From NCBI RefSeq assembly GCF_954871325.1, contig NC_088775.1:84235561-84299560 (forward strand): DNA of 64,000 nt. Direction: 5' to 3'. Shown one piece after another: positions 12,434-26,109 of the stretch. The DNA is from Gordionus sp. m RMFG-2023 (lineage: Eukaryota; Nematomorpha; Gordioida; Chordodea; Parachordodidae). A program made the position numbers and the translations under genes. The notes beneath the pieces are model-generated. The model did no database searches, was not told where the DNA came from, and was given only the letters and a program-made list of their open reading frames with translations. How positions within the stretch are numbered: the stretch's first letter is position 1; each line of letters begins with the position of its first letter.

Positions 12434-13952
12434 CAGAGTTGTTAAGGTAGCGCGCTAACATTTTTGGTAGCTATAGCTAATAGCGGCTACTTTTTTGTAA
12501 TTATTTAATTTCTTAGCGCGCTACCTTTTTTGAAAGTAACTAGCCGCTACTTCGCTACTTTTAAAAAATATAATGAAGGTAAGTATAAACATGAAAATTT
12601 AAATATGATATCATAATTAATTATAATTTTTATGATTTATTATTTAATTTTGAAATTAAAATATAATTTCAATTTGTAATTTATATTTTCATTTGTATTA
12701 TAAACCTAAATCACGTGTTAATAATTTAAAATGTCATCGTCTATGGATATCCAAATCGTTGAAAGTGATTCAGACAATGATATTAATGAAATGGAAGATA
12801 CCAGGGAAGAAAATGTTTTTAATAGCTATAATACAAATTTCCCATTCCCTAGATTTGAAAAATTTTTTAAATAAATATATAACCAAAACTGGTTTCAAAT
12901 TTATTTGTTTAAATGTAAAAAAAATATTTCCTCAAATCAATCCAGTAGCTATAACCTCAAGAAAGACCTAAAGGTAAATTGTTATTTTTACATTCTAATA
13001 ATATTTATTTTAAAGACTGTTCATAAGTTTTAAGGAAATGGAGAAACATCTAAATGGTATAGGCGACTCTACATCCAAAAGGACTAATTCAATTCAAACC
13101 AAATTAATTAATTATGCAAATGACAATATTTCTCAGAAATTGGCTGATAGTTATTGTTGATTTTATAATTTATTATACAGTTCAGCCAATGTCCTTAGTT
13201 GATAATCCATCATTTACCATAATGATTAAAACTCTATCCCCTGGTACAACAATTTTATGCCGCCAGACACCAATGAATAAAATAGCAGATAACTTTAAAA
13301 TGATGAAAGATGCTCTAATAGTAGAGTTATTAGAGATATCATATATATGTACCACGGGAGATAGTTGAACACATAACAGAAGGATAAAAACTTATTTATA
13401 TTTATAAATTGATCTGATTAAATATTTTTGAGCTTATTTGGGAATCACAGGCCATTGGCTAGACCCTAGAACTTTAAAAAGAAGATTTGTGGCATTAGCC
13501 CTCAAAATGATAATGGGATGCCAGACATACGATGTACTTGCAAATAAAATTATTGATAATCAATCTATCTTATATTAAAAATATGTATATAAGCTTAATA
13601 CCCTCAAGTGCTAGTGTCGAGAGATTATTTAATAAGGTAAAATTTATACTTTCTGATCGTCGCTCTAGACTTGGGGATGATAATATTGAAATGATTTTAT
13701 TATTAAAATGCAACAACCATAAATATTTATTTTTATTACATAAATTTTTTTATAATCAAAACTTACTATATTTTAATATTTATAAATGTTGATTTTTATA
13801 TATTTACTATACAATAACATTATAAGCAAAAAATAAAAAATTTGTTTGTAAAAAGGTAGCTAGCTAATAGCGAGCTACTTTTTTTCCCTCTTTTTTGACA
13901 AATAGCGATAGCGGTAGCGCGTTACTTTTAAAAGTAGCATTTAACAACTCTG
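12434..13952 (+). mobile_element. hAT DNA transposon, decayed, complete ends and 8-bp TSD
   Basis: Perfect 12-bp inverted ends CAGAGTTGTTAA / TTAACAACTCTG, flanked by an identical 8-bp duplication ATCAAAAC (12426-12433 and 13953-13960). Subterminal GTAGCGCGCTAAC/AGCGGCTACT repeats occur at both ends. The interior retains pieces of a hAT transposase in different frames: an acidic N-terminal part (12731-12874), GITGHWLDPRTLKRRFVAL near 13440-13500, and the C-terminal dimerisation block ASVERLFNKVKFILSDRRSR at about 13600-13680. Frameshifts and a 1.5-kb length mean it is not autonomous now. Confidence 0.92.
13532..13792 (+). pseudogene. hAT transposase C-terminal dimerisation region
   Basis: Open frame ending in the conserved hAT C-terminal block (SSASVERLFNKVKFILSDRR then GDDNIEMILLLKCN). 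In intact hAT enzymes this block forms the RNase H-fold end and dimerisation surface. Upstream catalytic parts are out of frame or missing, so this is a transposase relic of the surrounding element. Confidence 0.85.
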
Positions 13953-14159
13953 ATCAAAACATGATCGTTTTCGTATCTTCCTAATGTATTTAAAATTTAA
14001 GGAGACTATATAGTGTAATGTTATTTTTTTGCTCTCTACGAGAGTCGACCACAAACCTCCCGTTTCAAAGTCGCACGTTTAAGCATGCACCAACTTGAAT
14101 ATAATTAAATTGAAAAAATTAATTATATATATTTATTAATAGCTGACATTTTTAAAATT

Positions 14160-15500
14160 CTGCCGTTTATTACCATACTAGCTGACGGGGTTGATGGGTA
14201 ATTATTTAGTTTGTGTGTATGGTACTAAATATACTTTAATAAATTTGATATAAATATTAAAATTTAGGAGAAAAAGCGTGAGCATGTATTAGAAATATCA
14301 AAATTTAAAATAGAGATGCTTTAAGATTTTTGAATTTTAAATATGGGTTATACATTGGCCTGAAATTTTTTTTTGCAGACATAACCAGGCCTGATCAAAA
14401 AACCAAGTCCCATCCAAATTTCATAAAATTTTGCCATTTATTTTTATTGAATGTCTTAAATTTAATTTTATATTTAGAATAAAATTTAGATTTGTGATAG
14501 AAATCATATTGTGTAAAATATAAAATCTTGAAAATTTTTTAATTATGGGCTAGACATTGGCCTGAAAAATTGTTTCTTGCAGTAATCGCCAGGCCTGATT
14601 AAAAAACCAAGCCCATGCAACTTTCATATTCTGATTTTATTTTTAAATGAATTATGACTTTTATATATCTTATTTCAGTTCTCAACTAACAAAATTTTTA
14701 TGGTCTTTGGCGGGCTTGAGAAAATTTTCCCAAGAATATTGTTTTCAGAGATTTACATATCTCCAGGCTTGGGAAAAAAATATATAATTATTATGGGTTG
14801 GCCAGGTTTGAGAAAAAAAATTTCAAATGTCTGGTCCATATTTAAAATTAAAAAATTTTCATCATATCTATTTTAAATTTTACCCAATATGATTTCTATC
14901 ACAAATTTAAATTTTATTCTAAATATAAAATTAAATTTAAGGTATTTTTATTAAATTACAATAGAAATAAATAGCAAAATTTTATGAAAATTGCAAGGGA
15001 CTTGGTTTTTTTATCAGGCCTGGCTATGTCTGCAAAAAAAATTTCAGACCAATGTCTACCCCATATTTAAAATTAAAAAATTTCCAAGCATCTCTATTTT
15101 AAATTTTATTCAATATGTTTTCGATCACAAATTTAAATTTTATTCTAAATATAAAATTAATATTAAATTACAATAGAAATAAATGGCAGAATTTTGGGAA
15201 AGTTGCATGGGACGTGGAGGCCTAGCTGTGTCTGCAAAACAAAATTTTGAGGCCAATGTCTAGCCCATATTTAAAATTCAAAAATTTTGAAGCATCTCTA
15301 TTTTTAATTTTACCCAATATGATTCCTATCACAAATTTAAATTTTGACATTTCTAATACCCTTAATGCTCACGGGTTACATTGCAACAATTTTACCTCTT
15401 TTTCTCCTAAATTTTAATATAAAGCATATTTAGTACCATATACACAAACTAACTAATTACCCCTCAACCCCGTCATTCTTGATGGATTATTACCTAGTAA
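14160..15500. repeat. 1.3-kb imperfect palindrome (foldback-type element) with internal repeats
   Basis: The outer arm GACGGGGTTGATGGGTAATT (about 14183-14202), continuing through TTTGTGTGTATGGTACTAAA, is mirrored around 15429-15480. Inner arms carry repeated units with TTGGCCTGAAA ... CAGGCCTG ... AAAAACCAAGTCCCAT and their reverse complements. The same inner unit recurs in direct and inverted order. No coding capacity. The structure would fold into a long imperfect hairpin. Confidence 0.8.
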
Positions 15501-15879
15501 GTAAATATTTTGTAATTTTTAAGATGAAATTACAAATCTATTTTTCTTTAAAAAGGCAAAAAGTCGTTGACTGCTTTAAGTCAATAATCCCGAACATGAT
15601 GCGCGAGGCTAAAAATTAATCTGATGTTAAAAAATAAAATACAAATATTTCAACATTTCATTTATTCCTTCAAAAATTTTGGCCAATGTTTTTATTCAAA
15701 TAAGAAATATACGATTGACTTTAAATAAATTCCCTAAACCCAAAAAATCAAGGTTTGAATATTATATTTTTTAAAAAAAATTAATTTTTTACGTAGATAA
15801 CATTTATATAACACGACATCTGCTGGCCAGTGCAAAAATAATTTAAATATTTTGAATTCACTATTATTATCAAGATCTA

Positions 15880-16230
15880 GATCCCAAAAAATATATTCAT
15901 AAACCGATAGTATTAATACGAATAGAAGAATGAAATATTCGTATGAATAGTAAAATATATTATTCTTATTCGGTAACGAACAGTAAATTATTCAGTTCGT
16001 TTTTGAATAGGCAAATAATTAGTATATAAAGTGATTCGTTTTATGTTTCCGACATTACACATAATTAAACCAAACGAATTATTCGTTATTCGATAAGTAT
16101 TTTACGAATAGGAATAACAAAATTATTCGATTCCAAAATTCAAATCGAATACGAATAAGGAAAATATATGTTTCTTCGAATAATTATTTATCCATTATTC
16201 AAATTATTCGTATAATTCAAAATTTATCGT
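15880..16230. repeat. ATTCG/CGAAT-rich degenerate island
   Basis: Dense degenerate ATTCG and CGAAT words on both strands, such as CGTATGAATAG and CGAATTATTCGTTATTCG. Similar islands lie at 17165-17290 and 19005-19120. All three fall in the gene-free 14-20 kb stretch. Confidence 0.5.
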
Positions 16231-16747
16231 AAATATCCGACATTATTAGTAAATATGAGAAACTATTTGTAAATATTTATAATTATTTGCAAATATTTAA
16301 TATGTTCCTTAAGGAACATTTTATTTTTTTAAACTTTATTTCCACATCTATAAATAACTTTTTAATTGTAATCAAATTTTTGTAGAGTTTGAAAAAAAAA
16401 TCCTGAATATTTGAAGTCGTGTCCTAGGTCGACTTAATACTAAATAGCCAAAAATAGCAAATTAAAAAATTAAAAAAAACGAAAATAAAAACAAAATGAA
16501 AGAAAAATAATCAAAAAGAAAAAAACCAAAAAAACGAGAATAAAATACGAAATAAAAACAATATTACCAAATACTTAAAATAAACCAAAATAGGGTGTCT
16601 CATTGTTCAAAAACTTTTTAGCCTATAGTGAAAAGCAAATAAAGTATACAAATTAAACCGACCTATCACGGCCTGAAGATTTTTTTTAAGAAGAAGAAAA
16701 ATTTTTGCTCAAATTTTACCTAAAATTCAATGGAAATCTTTTATAAA

Positions 16748-17090
16748 ATTGCGCACAAATTGAGCGTTTCAAACGCAAATAATTCATTTATGGCATAGTG
16801 CAAATTGGGAAAAATTACCGTAAGGCATTAGCAACCATCTTTAAAAAAAACGCAAAAGTTTGCTTTTTTCAATACCTTTTTATTCTTAATTTTGAATATT
16901 ATATATAAAATAATGTTTAAAAAAAATTACTTACCTATTATTAGAATGGAATATTTAGAGATTAAAGAAATAAAAAGGCAGACGATAAATATAATTTTCA
17001 AAGACAAATCCTTTTTTTTGGAAAATTAATTTTTAAATTAAAAAAATTAAGGCAAAAAGCAAACGCTCAATTTGTGCCGCAATACAAGTA
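16748..17090. repeat. MITE with inverted ends around AAATTGAGCGTTT
   Basis: TTGCGCACAAATTGAGCGTTT on the left is mirrored by AAACGCTCAATTTGTGCCGCAA on the right. The core AATTGAGCG matches the element at 12247-12404. No open frame. Confidence 0.6.
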
Positions 17091-17299
17091 AATCTTTTAT
17101 AATTTTTATAAATAAGAAATATACAAAAAATTTTGAAAATTTTTTCATTTTTAAAAGAATTTAATTTTCGAATCGAATATTCGGTGAATCAAATCGAATA
17201 ATATTTTTAGTATGTACGAATACAAATAAAAAATTATTCGATTTATACGAATACGAATAATGCAAATATTCGATTTGTATTTTTATATGAAATTTATAA

Positions 17300-19130
17300 A
17301 CTTTTAAAAAGTACGTACTAGATACCCAATTTTGGCAAAATAATTTAAGTTAAACTACATTTAAAAAGTATATATAGAAGTGCCAAGAACATGTATAGCT
17401 TATTATGGTTTTAAAAAAAAATCTATTTCCTCCAAAGATGGCGACTGAAGGATAACCCGAATAAACGAATGATTTGACTCCTGAAAATAACAACTCGAAT
17501 TAATGTAATATTCTCATTTCTGCCTTCCTCAATATTTTCTAATTCTGAATAATTTAAATTTAATAAAAAATAAAATAAATTAACGTTAAACAAAATATAA
17601 ATTTCACTATAATCGATTTAACGCAATCTATTTTTACATATATCAAATATATTCATTCATTTTAGATCAGAATAACTGGATGGATTACTATGAAAACATA
17701 AAACATTATATTTAAAAAAATTGTTACCATTAATTTGAAATATAAAATCCCCTATAGAGAGTTTGGAGATTTTCCCCTTACTTTCTTTTTGATTATGAAA
17801 AGCATTTTAAAACAAATACTATTTTAATTATATTTTAATAACAATAAGTATGGTAAATAAAAATAATATATATTTTAGTAGAAGACCTTGAAATGAAGGG
17901 TTTGCTTAAACCTCGTTGCAGTTATCGCTAATTTGCGGATATGAATACAAAAATTCGACATATTTTCGCGAATTTGATGAGGGGTTTCACCCTCTTCCTC
18001 GACCTAAACTAGGCTATAGCCCTGGCAATAATGATCGGATCTAACATAATAATGATAATTTTTTTATAATCCATTTTACCATACACATAAACACAACTAA
18101 AAAAATGAAGCTATTTTGGTAAAGTGATGTCAAATCGTTCCACATTAAAAAGTTTTAATATTTTTTGACTATATAATCGTATTTGAAGAGTCAGAATTTT
18201 ATGATGTTACTGTTATATAAAAAAACTATTTCGTTTTTGTTCCGAAATCAAAAGAAAATGGATGATGAGCCAATAACGCTTTTAAAAAAAAATTCCAAAA
18301 TGTTATAACTAAAATATGAGGGGGGGGGGGGTGAAAACGTAAAATTGATCATATAAACTTAGAAGTTATTGGTTATTAAAAAAAATCGTGGGTCATTCAA
18401 CATCTGTCCTTTTCCCCAAGTTTAAAAAAAAGAGAAGACATTGTGAGTACAATAAATCCGTAGAGATAAGCAAGGATCATATTGAACTCTTTTTGTAATA
18501 TAAAAAAAAAATATTAAATTCAAAGCCATCAAAATTTATATAATAACCAAAAATATAATAGTAGTATCATTAACGATGGAAAAATATGATTTTTTAAAAA
18601 AACCTCAAAAAAAAAAATTTTTTTTAAAAAAAGTACCATGATTTAAAATTATCATAACATATGTTTCAAATTTTTTAAAAATATTTTTAGTTGGTCTTAA
18701 CTTAATTATACTCATTTATATTATATAATTATCTAATGTATAAAACAGTTTATTTTATTTAGAGTATTTTTTTTAATATAAATAAAGGCAATTTTTTTGT
18801 GATAAATTTGATGCTCAGCCAAATCAAAAAACCGCACAATGGTGGTTTATTTAAAAAAAACCCTTATATTTTATTATGATATTATTTATTATAAAAGAAA
18901 TAAATGATATGATTAAGATGCTATTAGAAATCAAATTTATAAAATGGCTACGGGGTAATAAATGAAGAGGAAGTAAATACCTTCAGAAAAAAAGAGTCGA
19001 ATCATGAGATATTCGTATTCGATAAAAATAATTTGTATTCGTACGAATCGAATAATTGTATGATTGGTATTCGTTATACGAATCCGAATAAATCGCCATA
19101 ACAGCCGAATTTTAATTCGGGTAGATTTAA
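17300..19130. other. Gene-free AT-rich DNA
   Basis: No open frame with recognisable protein similarity. Contains a G-run at about 18321-18332 and an ATTCG-rich island near 19005-19120. Confidence 0.5.
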
Positions 19131-20619
19131 TGTTTTATTATTTTCATAGAGCAAAAATGATTAATAAAAAAATTTGAGTCTCACTTTGGTCTTTTAAATT
19201 TCATTTTCTTATATTTTGTATGAATTTTGATTTGGTGTTATGGGAATGAATTGCGATTCGGTCACTTTATCACCAAATAGTGCCAAAAAATATGGACAGT
19301 GACCTATGTTCGCCTAATCAATAAATTAGTTTAAGAATATAATATTTGCAAGTAATTGGTATACGACGAATACGGTTTAATTTTGTCAAACATTTTGAAT
19401 CGAATACTAATAAATTTTGGATAAGCCTAAAAAAAGAAGTAAAAAATTATTGAGAAATGCTCTTAACCCCATGATAATCGACATTTGCTCACATTGCGAT
19501 TGCGAGCGGTTGTAAAAGTCGAACGGCCTGAAGCCGTCCGTAAAAATTGTCAGGCCAAGCCTGTAAAAATATTTATACCCAGCTAGGTCCGGGCTTTTGG
19601 GCTGAGCTGATTGACCTCTAATACTGATTATTAAAGTTTTCTTCACAAAAACAGGCAATTTTATCATCTAGAATATATTTGTATCAAAATCGATATCCAA
19701 AGGTTTGAATTTGATTTTTTGATTAATTATTTTATAAATATAAGTTTATTTTGTTTTAAATAAAAATCAGAATGGAATTTTTATTTTGAGGATGCTATAC
19801 CGACTCGCATTCACAAAACTTCCTCACTCTCCTTTGAATCTCCCTCCTCTTTAATCTGTTTCACATATTCCTCAACAAAATAAAAAGTCTAACAAATTTA
19901 GGAAGTAATTTTAAAAAATTGGAAGAATTTACATAATTAGGAAATTTATCGAAGCCATTATGGGCATTATTGAGGCTACTCTTAGTGGTGTATTGACAAT
20001 TGGCTACCGATTTCCAGTGATCGGATATTGATTTTGTTGAATCAATAATCGACGATTTTATGGGAGATAATCCATATAAATTGCTGTGCTGGGATAGTTG
20101 CTCATTTTCGTCGTCATTGCTAACTTTCAGGAATTCTAAAAAGCAATAAATAAATATCAAATATATTATCACATCTTTTTTTAAAAAAATCAAATCGAAA
20201 TGGACTATAAGAAGAATTGTCTAAATGGCATAATTTGATCTAACTCTCTTTCTCATAAACAACTATCTTATTTTGGCAGCTGAAAGATAATAATTATATT
20301 TATTCTGAAACATAATAATTATAATGAAATAAAGATTCAAGCCGATCGCGTTGGCCACAACTAGAAGTTTCGTTAATTGCGAATGATTTTAATAATATGC
20401 ATGCGTTGTTAATCAAAAAATTTCAAACTCTTGCTTTGCCTCTTTTAAAAAAGCGACCATTTATTTTAGTTTTGGGTTTTTATTTTAGGAAAAAATAATA
20501 TAGCCTGCCAGTCATGTCATTTATTTTATACAGCGATTCCCTTCCTTTTTTTTATAAATTTAATTTTTTTTGGATTATCCATAAATCTCTCTTAGATCTT
20601 CTCATGGTCTATTAGGACT

Positions 20620-20782
20620 AGTGTTGTCAAAAAGCCCTATTAAGATTATAACCAAAATAATATTATGTAAGCCTGGTGATTTTGCTCTTAGATGGCAAAA
20701 AGGTTTAAGCTTTTACTTGCCATATCTTGAAGTTCGCACAATATTATTTTGGTTAAAATCTTAATCGGGTTTAAAAACACTA
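20620..20782. repeat. 163-bp MITE, AGTGTTGTCAAAAAGCCC ends
   Basis: The left AGTGTTGTCAAAAAGCCCTA followed by TTAAGATTATAACCAAAATA is mirrored by TATTTTGGTTAAAATCTTAA followed by TCGGGTTTAAAAACACTA. The inverted ends are about 40 bp. Relatives are at 51330-51510, 10987-11198 and 56450-56657. Confidence 0.7.
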
Positions 20783-21184
20783 CTCAGAACATTGGCTAAA
20801 ATACTTAGAATAGAATATTTTGACTACCAAAAGTTCTCTAGAATTATCCTAAAAAAAATTATTATTCCAAATAAAATTATATTTAAACGTTTTTTTAAAT
20901 CGCTGTAAAAAATAATAGTCAAGAGGAACGAGAAATAAAATTTAAAATGGCGACATCGGCCATTGTTATCGATAAAAAGAATTATCGGTATTTGTAAGGA
21001 CAGCGATTGGTGTCGGTACACTTCTGATATTCGTATTTTTGATCACGTTTGATTTTTTTTCCCTCTCTAAATCAGCTAATATTTTATTTTAAAAAACATG
21101 GGCTTTTTCTAGGCGACATTAAAAAGCAACAATTCACGTTTAACTATATTTGATAAAAAATGCGATTATAAAAAGAACAGACGT

Positions 21185-21350
21185 GCAGAGGTAATAATTG
21201 CGTGGCCCGGCCCGGATTTAAAAAAATTTCGACCCAACCCAGATTTTATATTTATATGCCTGGCTAGGAGTTTTTTAAAAATATATTACATTTTTAATTT
21301 TTATAATTAATAATGGCAATTTAAAATAGTCGGTTTTAAAAAAAGTCGAA
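21185..21350. repeat. GGCCCGG-rich MITE remnant
   Basis: CGTGGCCCGGCCCGGATTT and CGACCCAACCCAG blocks in AT-rich surroundings. Same family as 1319-1616 and 22913-23161. The right end is not clear. Confidence 0.4.
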
Positions 21351-21967
21351 GGAGCCATAGTTTCTAAGAATTCTCAACAAATATTATTTTTTTTGTAGGC
21401 ATCATTCATTGTTTTTTTCATTTCATTCTTAAATTTTTTTATATTATTTAAAATTAAATCATTTTATGAACTGTTTGATTCATTTTTCGTATCCTTTTGA
21501 TCTAGTATTTATATATTTTTTTAAAGAGAATTAAAACAAAAAATGAATTAATTGTTTTAAAAACAAAGATTTTAATCTTCCTCATTTTAAAATTATGGTT
21601 GTGAGATACGTAACATATTATAGCGTAATTTGTTTTTTTTTATAAAACTTAAACCAAAAACCATATGCGCAAGCAATAGTCAGTCATAAGCGTTAATTAC
21701 CAAGATGTCTCTCGCGATGCGTAAATTTCGCAATTATAAGCTATCGTTTAGCGAACAATTTCGCATCGCTTCAGCGATATCACATTCACTCGAGATTTAA
21801 CACAATGCATTAATTAGGACTTGCATCAAGCACCGAAAAAAATTGATCTAATCAAAAGAAAAATAGCTTTTTTTCAATCCGAGCTAGATTAAGCGGAAAT
21901 AACCGATTTTTAGCATCACTAACTATAGTACTCAAGTAACAACTTTGGAGAGTTGAATCCTCTATAA

Positions 21968-22162
21968 TACCTAGACTGATTATTCGTTCATTTAAATGTG
22001 TATCAATACAAATTAGCTGGTGGCATCATTTTGTTATCCCATATACGCATTTACATTAAAATTTTTACCAAAATGGCGCTTTGTCAACCGATTTGTATTC
22101 AACGAAGCTTCGAAATGCGTTTTAATGAATGAGTGAATATAAATGAACCGTCAGTTTAGGTA
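21968..22162. repeat. MITE with TACCTAGACTGA ends
   Basis: TACCTAGACTGATTATTCG at the left and CCGTCAGTTTAGGTA at the right form imperfect inverted ends. The interior holds the family blocks ATGTGTATCAATACAAATTAG and CGATTTGTATTCAACGAAGC. No coding capacity. Confidence 0.65.
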
Positions 22163-22912
22163 TGCATAGGATGGAAAATCCTATGAGGTTGAGAAATAGG
22201 GATTTCTATATGCAATATTTTTCGAGGGAGCTGTCATGAAAAAAAAATCAGGTTTGATTTGTATAGGGCATATTAAAAAAAAATTTTTTCTTGCATTATA
22301 AAATTTAATCAAAAATCTATCTAGATACAGATACAGATACCACATTTTTATATCTAGATCCTTTAACAACTCATATAAAATCTTTTTTAAAAATTGAAAT
22401 CGTAAAATGTCGGGAAGGGGGGTGGGGGTGTTTTAAATTGGCTTTTGACTTCTCTATCTCGCAGTTGACAAAAAAATAGTAATACATCAAAAATAAATTT
22501 CTATTATTTTAAGAAATATATAAAGAATGATTATTTTTATAAAATAGAGAAAGAAGAAGCCACAACGAACTGTATGAATAAATTTACAACTTATTTAATA
22601 TTATTAATCAAAATTTTCAAAACCTCAAAAACCAAAAAAAAAAGAAGAGAAAGAGAAACGCCATTTTATTTTAATTCTTTTCAACATTTTTTTTTAATAT
22701 TTATAATACAACAATGTTTTTTTTTTCATAAACGAACTTTGCAGTTGGATTCTTATATGTTTCGAGGGATAATATAAAAATGAAAAAATATTAAAAAATG
22801 ATGAATGATTTTGAATAAATCCTCGTAATAATGTAAGAACAAATATAGAAAGAGAATGAATGAATGAAAGAAAAGGTAGGTCTGAGGGAGGGAGGTAAAC
22901 AAATTATGTAAA

Positions 22913-23161
22913 TTAGTGATCAACATCGAGCCTAATTTTTCAAACCCGGCCCGATCCCGAACGAAATTAATTTTTATTTGTCCCGAAAAACCCAAACTGA
23001 CACAAGAATTATTTGTCCTAATTGTTTCTTGCAAGAATTTTAAAAATATTATCAATATATTTGATAAAATATAATGATATCATGTTTAAAAATTTAAACC
23101 CAACCCGGCCCGGAATTATTTTTTAAAAATAGACATAGCCAGTGATTTACAGATCTCTAGT
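22913..23161. repeat. GGGCC-rich MITE
   Basis: TAGTGATCAACATCGAGCC at the left and GATTTACAGATCTCTAGTA at the right, with CCCGGCCCGATCCCG and CAACCCGGCCCGG subterminal blocks. Same family as 1319-1616, in the opposite orientation. Confidence 0.6.
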
Positions 23162-23169
23162 ATAAATAC

Positions 23170-25770
23170 GCCATGGCATGGCGATATATAAAGTTGGAGG
23201 AAGGAGGGGTTTTATCTTGACGGTCAATTTAAACAAGAATCTTGATGGTTGAGGAATTAAAATAAAATTCTTTCTCATAATTTATTTAAAAAATTGATAT
23301 AATCATCTCAAAAATTTCTCAATTTAAAAAGCGTGAAAAAAATCGATAGATAAGATATTATCTATTATTTCTCAAAAAAAGATGCTAGTCAAATTAAATA
23401 GACGCTTTATAAAAAAACGCTATCATTAGTATGGATATAGATCTTTGATTCCAAGAGTGGAAGCGCACTTAGCAATAATATTACACCTTACTAAACAATC
23501 GCTTAACTAGCACTAAAAAAGTTCCGTATCATTTATCGTTTTTAATTTTTCATCGTTACCAACATTACATTTGGATTATATTATGATGTCACATTTTCTA
23601 AAGATAATTCTCAGAGGTCGTGTCCCCTAAGTTGATTTAATTTCGACTTGTTTTAAGTATTTGGTATCATTGTTATTTTTCACTTTCCTCGTTTTTTTCA
23701 AAATAAATTTCTTTTGCTTTTCCGGCTACTAAATTATAAACGTAATCAAGGTTTCAGCCAAACATCGAGTTTCATATTTTAAAATACGATAAAAACTTAA
23801 TATTTTTAAATTTGATGATAGTACATTGTTCATATTACGTGTTTTTTTTTCAATTTTGTTTTATAGTGCTTTTATTATATTTTTTTAAGATTCAAAAAAA
23901 AATAAAATAATATTTTGAATCGGGGAAAAATACACCTTAATAAATTTAGATGCGATTGATTTTAAAATGGCGATTCAAAATCCGATATTGAGTTGAATAC
24001 AATTTTGGGGGAAAAGAGATGGTGGAAGGGTAGTTGCAGTGGAGATTTTTTTATCAACTGATGATTAGGGCTACACCGATTTTTTGTAGATATTTAAATG
24101 GGAGGGTTATACGTAATGGCCTAAAAATTAGCTTCAGCAAAAATATTGGTACCACTCGAAAAAGAAATAAGTAGAAATTTTATGAAAAACAAGCTTAGTT
24201 TCCTAAATTTAAGTATAAATAAATCTTAAAATTATGGTAATAATAAATTCGTATTTTCAAAGTTCACAGCCATATTGTTAGAAATTCACAAGGTAGATAT
24301 ACTCTACTCTATGATTTTTAGTATAATTAGATTTCTTTTTGAAAATATTGACATCAGTAAAATGGATGTTTCGAATTTTCATGAATTCCCATAAATAGCT
24401 GGTAATTTATTTATGAGTTATTATTAATCAAATGACTTATGCATTTTATTCAAATTGAATCATTGTGTTAATCTAATAATTAAAGTAAAACTTATAAAAT
24501 TGGCTCATAAATCAATAATTATTTTAAAAAAAATCATTAGATATAATTCATGATTTAAATCAATGATTTTTCACTTCCCATCTTGAGAAATAAGGTGCAA
24601 ATGAAAAACACTTTCATACAATACCACTATATAAAGGATAACAAAGTTTTAATATTTTAAATATTATGAGAATAGGATCCCTGATGGGCTTTGTAATTTA
24701 GTTCAAAAGGGTGAATTTTAATGATATCATCTAGAATCATTAAAATTTAGTGTTACAGAAAAATTATACTGTATTATATATTTTCTTTACGTAATATAAA
24801 AGGTAATTTGATTGCTAAAGCTTTGCTGGAGATTAGAGATAATATATTATATGAAATGATAAGTCTTTATTTGGGCATAGATGGATTTGTACATTTTTTA
24901 TTTTTTTATGGAAAAAAGGGGGAAAAATTAATGGAAAACATTTGTTATTGATCAATATATTTGTGAAAAACAAATGACCAAGAAGGTTTGACATATATAT
25001 ATATATACATTATAATTATATAAAGATAATAAAATGAGAAATATCTTAACATTTTTTTATGAAATGCATTTAATTTAATATACATCTATTATGGTTATTT
25101 CTGTAAATTTGATAAGAAAATTATGGGTCCCATAAGCATAGAAAAAGCTTCTGAATAAAGTTTAAATAGAGATGTTGATATAAAAAATGATGTATAAAAT
25201 ATCCTTAAGTAAAGACAGTTTAAATGCAACTATAATATGTGTTGTTAATGACTTGATCAACCAATTTTTTAAAATACTAAAATCAGGATTTCAGCCAAAA
25301 AATATTAGACATGCCCCTAGATATTTTGTTTATAAATGGCAGATAGGTTTGTGTCTATATTGGCAGAATCCTTAGGGTTGGGTAATATCATTCATTGTGG
25401 ATAAAATCTTGATTTAAAATAGGCCAAATAAAACCATTTAACAACATTAATAATAAATTAACGTAGCTAAAAATCTGGTATCATGTTTTGTTATAATATA
25501 TGTACAAGAAAAGTGTTTAAAAATATCCAACAAGTCACATGTATAACTCGATTTATTCAATTTTTTAAAATGGTTAACTCAAGATTTTAGCCAAAATAAA
25601 ATTACCCAAGTTTAGAGATTTTGCTCACAGATGATAGAAAGATTTGAATATATTGGCAAATTTTGATTAGATAATATTATTTTGGTCCTAAACATTCAGC
25701 CACAAGCATTGAATTTTAAATAAGTTAAACTTTTTAGAGAATAAAACAAAATACACTCAATCCTTTAATT
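23170..25770. other. Gene-free AT-rich DNA
   Basis: No credible coding sequence on either strand. Short decayed MITE-like stretches occur around 25240-25370 and, just left of the next element, 25560-25690. Confidence 0.5.
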
Positions 25771-26102
25771 CAGTGGCGTAGCTAGGAATTTTCCTTAGAG
25801 GGGGTCCATAAATATAAAAACCTGGCCAGGTTTATCCTAAAAATCATAACCATATCTTCGATAATATATATTAAATATATTTTTTAAATGCATAAATAAT
25901 ATGTTATTATAATTTATTCTCAAAGACTTTAAAATAATACTATCCAGAATAGTAATATAATATCCTTCCACAGACCTCAAAATCAGAAAAATATAAATAT
26001 TAATGGTTTTCACTTTTAAGTCTTTTGAACGTATAATCTAAAAAAAAATTTTGCTCTGGGAGGGGTCCAAACCCGAAAACCACCCCCGTAGCTACGCCAC
26101 TG
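25771..26102. mobile_element. 332-bp hAT MITE, CAGTGGCGTAGC ends, perfect 8-bp TSD
   Basis: The termini CAGTGGCGTAGCTAG and GTAGCTACGCCACTG are inverted repeats. The element is flanked by an identical CTTTAATT at 25763-25770 and 26103-26110. It is non-coding. A second copy at 45113-45497 shares both ends and much of the interior. The end sequence matches the decayed hAT at 62123-63577, a likely source family. Confidence 0.93.
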
Positions 26103-26109
26103 CTTTAAT

